This document shows positions 62,744-63,446 of a DNA stretch of 63,446 nucleotides, in pieces. Position 1 is the first letter of the stretch, and each line of letters opens with the position of its first letter. This stretch comes from Serratia microhaemolytica (GTDB lineage: Bacteria; Pseudomonadota; Gammaproteobacteria; Enterobacterales; Enterobacteriaceae). The notes under the pieces are model-generated. The model did no database searches. It saw only the letters and a program-made list of their open reading frames with translations, and was not told the origin of the DNA. Where the stretch lies: positions 1 to 63,446 of the forward strand of contig NZ_SBEF01000019.1 of the NCBI RefSeq assembly GCF_004011885.1, in the 5' to 3' direction. Both the position numbers and the translations under genes were made by a program.

Positions 62744-62839
62744 CTACGTCGCCAACCCACTTGAGTGGGGCAAACGCATGAACGTTTTTTAGCCGATTAT
62801 TAACTAAAGTTTGTTCTGTGCCACAATACGAGGAGCCAG

Positions 62840-62950
62840 GTAGTTCCCTCCCCTTAATAAGGGGAGGGTTAGGGTGGGGTGTTAACGCATTTGATGATTT
62901 TAAAATAACCCCCTACCAACCTCCCCCTTTGCAGGGGGAGGGGCTAGACA
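62840..62950. repeat. Dispersed palindromic repeat, inverted pair (copies B and C)
   Basis: Copy B: CCCTCCCCTT (62846-62855) with AAGGGGAGGG (62859-62868). Copy C: CCTCCCCCT (62920-62928) with AGGGGGAGG (62933-62941). B and C face each other, with GGGTTAGGGTGGGGTGTTA opposite TAACCCCCTACCAACC. The arrangement is like a paired REP/BIME or a small MITE. C is the reverse-complement relative of copy A. Confidence 0.8.
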
Positions 62951-63304
62951 TTTCTTTTGTTTTTAATAAAAAAACTGTATTGCCTGAGTCATCAACATGA
63001 CAGATACAGAATCATGGAAAGGCGCAAAAAATAGAAATTACCTTTACCTTTGTATTTCAAGAGAGGATATTTCAGTAAAAATAATGCTTTATTATTTCAA
63101 TGGGTTACTAGGTTAGCTTATCGATAATGCTGGTAAAATAGCCAATTAGGAAAATTTACTTTAATTATTGTTATCAATCAGGGAGAATGATGCCTGCATC
63201 ATCCTACCCCCACAGAGCAAATTATAGAGGGGAGAACAGTGCCAAGGGGTGAACCACCTGCAACATTCATGGCCACGGAACAGTAACCGCAGGAGACGAC
63301 AACG

Positions 63305-63446
63305 ATGTCGACAACACCCAACGGAGAGCCGCTGGGGGCGCGGCTCGGCGCCTCAATAGTGGGCCGGATGCAAGGGTTGCAACGGCTACAGGGCGAACAA
63401 CAGCAGCGTGAACAGCAATTTGCTGCGCTAAGCGCACAGCGTGCCG
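63305..63446 (+). CDS. Start of an unidentified gene with a Gln-rich coiled-coil region (3' part outside window)
   Basis: ATG 63305 follows AGGAGA at eight bases. The 47 visible residues start MSTTPNGEPLGARLGASIVG and continue into LQGEQQQREQQFAALSAQ, a heptad-like, Gln/Leu-rich helix. Base composition jumps to GC-rich compared with the 1.3 kb before it. I do not recognise the family; it could be a cytoplasmic or export-apparatus coiled-coil protein. The ATG choice is well supported, the function is not. Confidence 0.6.
   Translation, partial: MSTTPNGEPLGARLGASIVGRMQGLQRLQGEQQQREQQFAALSAQRA

Larger units (their letters stand above)
61960..63304. other. AT-rich region right of the fimbrial island
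   Basis: 1345 nt without a convincing complete gene. It contains a strong minus-strand terminator (62595-62625), a possible gene-end fragment (62663-62743) and an inverted pair of palindromic repeats (62840-62950). The open frames at 62260-62445 and 62818-63000 are not credible; the second is the translation of the repeats. Confidence 0.5.

Noticed and set aside
60700-62960. CRISPR array
   Set aside because: The repeated GGGGAGG units are palindromic, few, unevenly spaced and partly inverted; no regular spacers or cas genes occur.
62818-63000. 60-codon plus-strand frame at the right end
   Set aside because: It is the translation of the palindromic repeat pair (LPLIRGGLGWG, PPPLQGEGLD), a common false gene in genomes with such repeats.

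Overview
The window is a chromosomal segment of a member of the Enterobacterales. The order gnd / hisIFAHBCDG / hisL / yeeZ, the sdaC-sdaB pair, the ligA-zipA and yfcH-ubiX-purF-cvpA neighbourhoods and the proteins themselves are all close to those of E. coli and relatives. G+C is moderate by eye, with clearly AT-richer intergenic and glycosyltransferase stretches. The heme locus (ABC transporter, ExbD, ExbB and TonB on one strand, HutX, HutZ and a receptor on the other) recalls the hug locus of Plesiomonas shigelloides. I cannot fix the genus from the sequence alone.

Layout. (1) 1-124: the right end of an IS (C-terminal transposase fragment) abutting gnd, probably the edge of an O-antigen or other polysaccharide region lying to the left. 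(2) 171-8932: gnd, then the complete histidine operon on the minus strand, with a leader peptide carrying six His codons and an attenuator. (3) 9163-14401: yeeZ, rimO and the L-serine uptake/deamination pair sdaC-sdaB. (4) 14870-21098: an orphan PTS EIIC-like membrane protein and a small polysaccharide block (GT2 transferase, NodB-like deacetylase, two GT4 transferases). (5) 21262-29479: a heme acquisition locus built around a divergent, Fur-type control region: hmuTUV + exbBD + tonB leftwards; hutX, hutZ and a TonB-dependent receptor rightwards. (6) 29927-41226: housekeeping genes (a Sel1-SPOR envelope protein, trkH, ligA, zipA, yfcH, a waaH/yibD-like LPS glycosyltransferase, ubiX, purF, cvpA) with a near-consensus PurR operator before cvpA. 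(7) 41501-61959: about 20 kb of chaperone-usher fimbrial genes, all on the minus strand. (8) 61960-63446: AT-rich DNA with repeats, a strong terminator and the first 47 codons of an unidentified gene.

The fimbrial region is the most unusual part. It contains two complete tandem copies of the module major pilin - chaperone - minor pilin - minor pilin - usher. The left copy is followed by two large two-domain adhesin-like proteins. The right copy is preceded by two more such proteins and two extra chaperones with no usher of their own. In total there are two ushers, four chaperones, two major pilins, four minor pilins and four adhesin-like proteins. The two modules share an 18-bp element at almost the same distance (196 and 197 nt) upstream of each major pilin, a hairpin between pilin and chaperone, and identical 17-nt chaperone/minor-pilin overlaps. 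The island occupies the place where dedD-folC normally lie upstream of cvpA-purF and reads toward cvpA.

Functionally the window combines central metabolism (pentose phosphate, histidine, purine, serine), iron/heme uptake, LPS or capsule modification and a large surface-adhesion capacity, as expected for a host-associated or animal-gut enteric bacterium.
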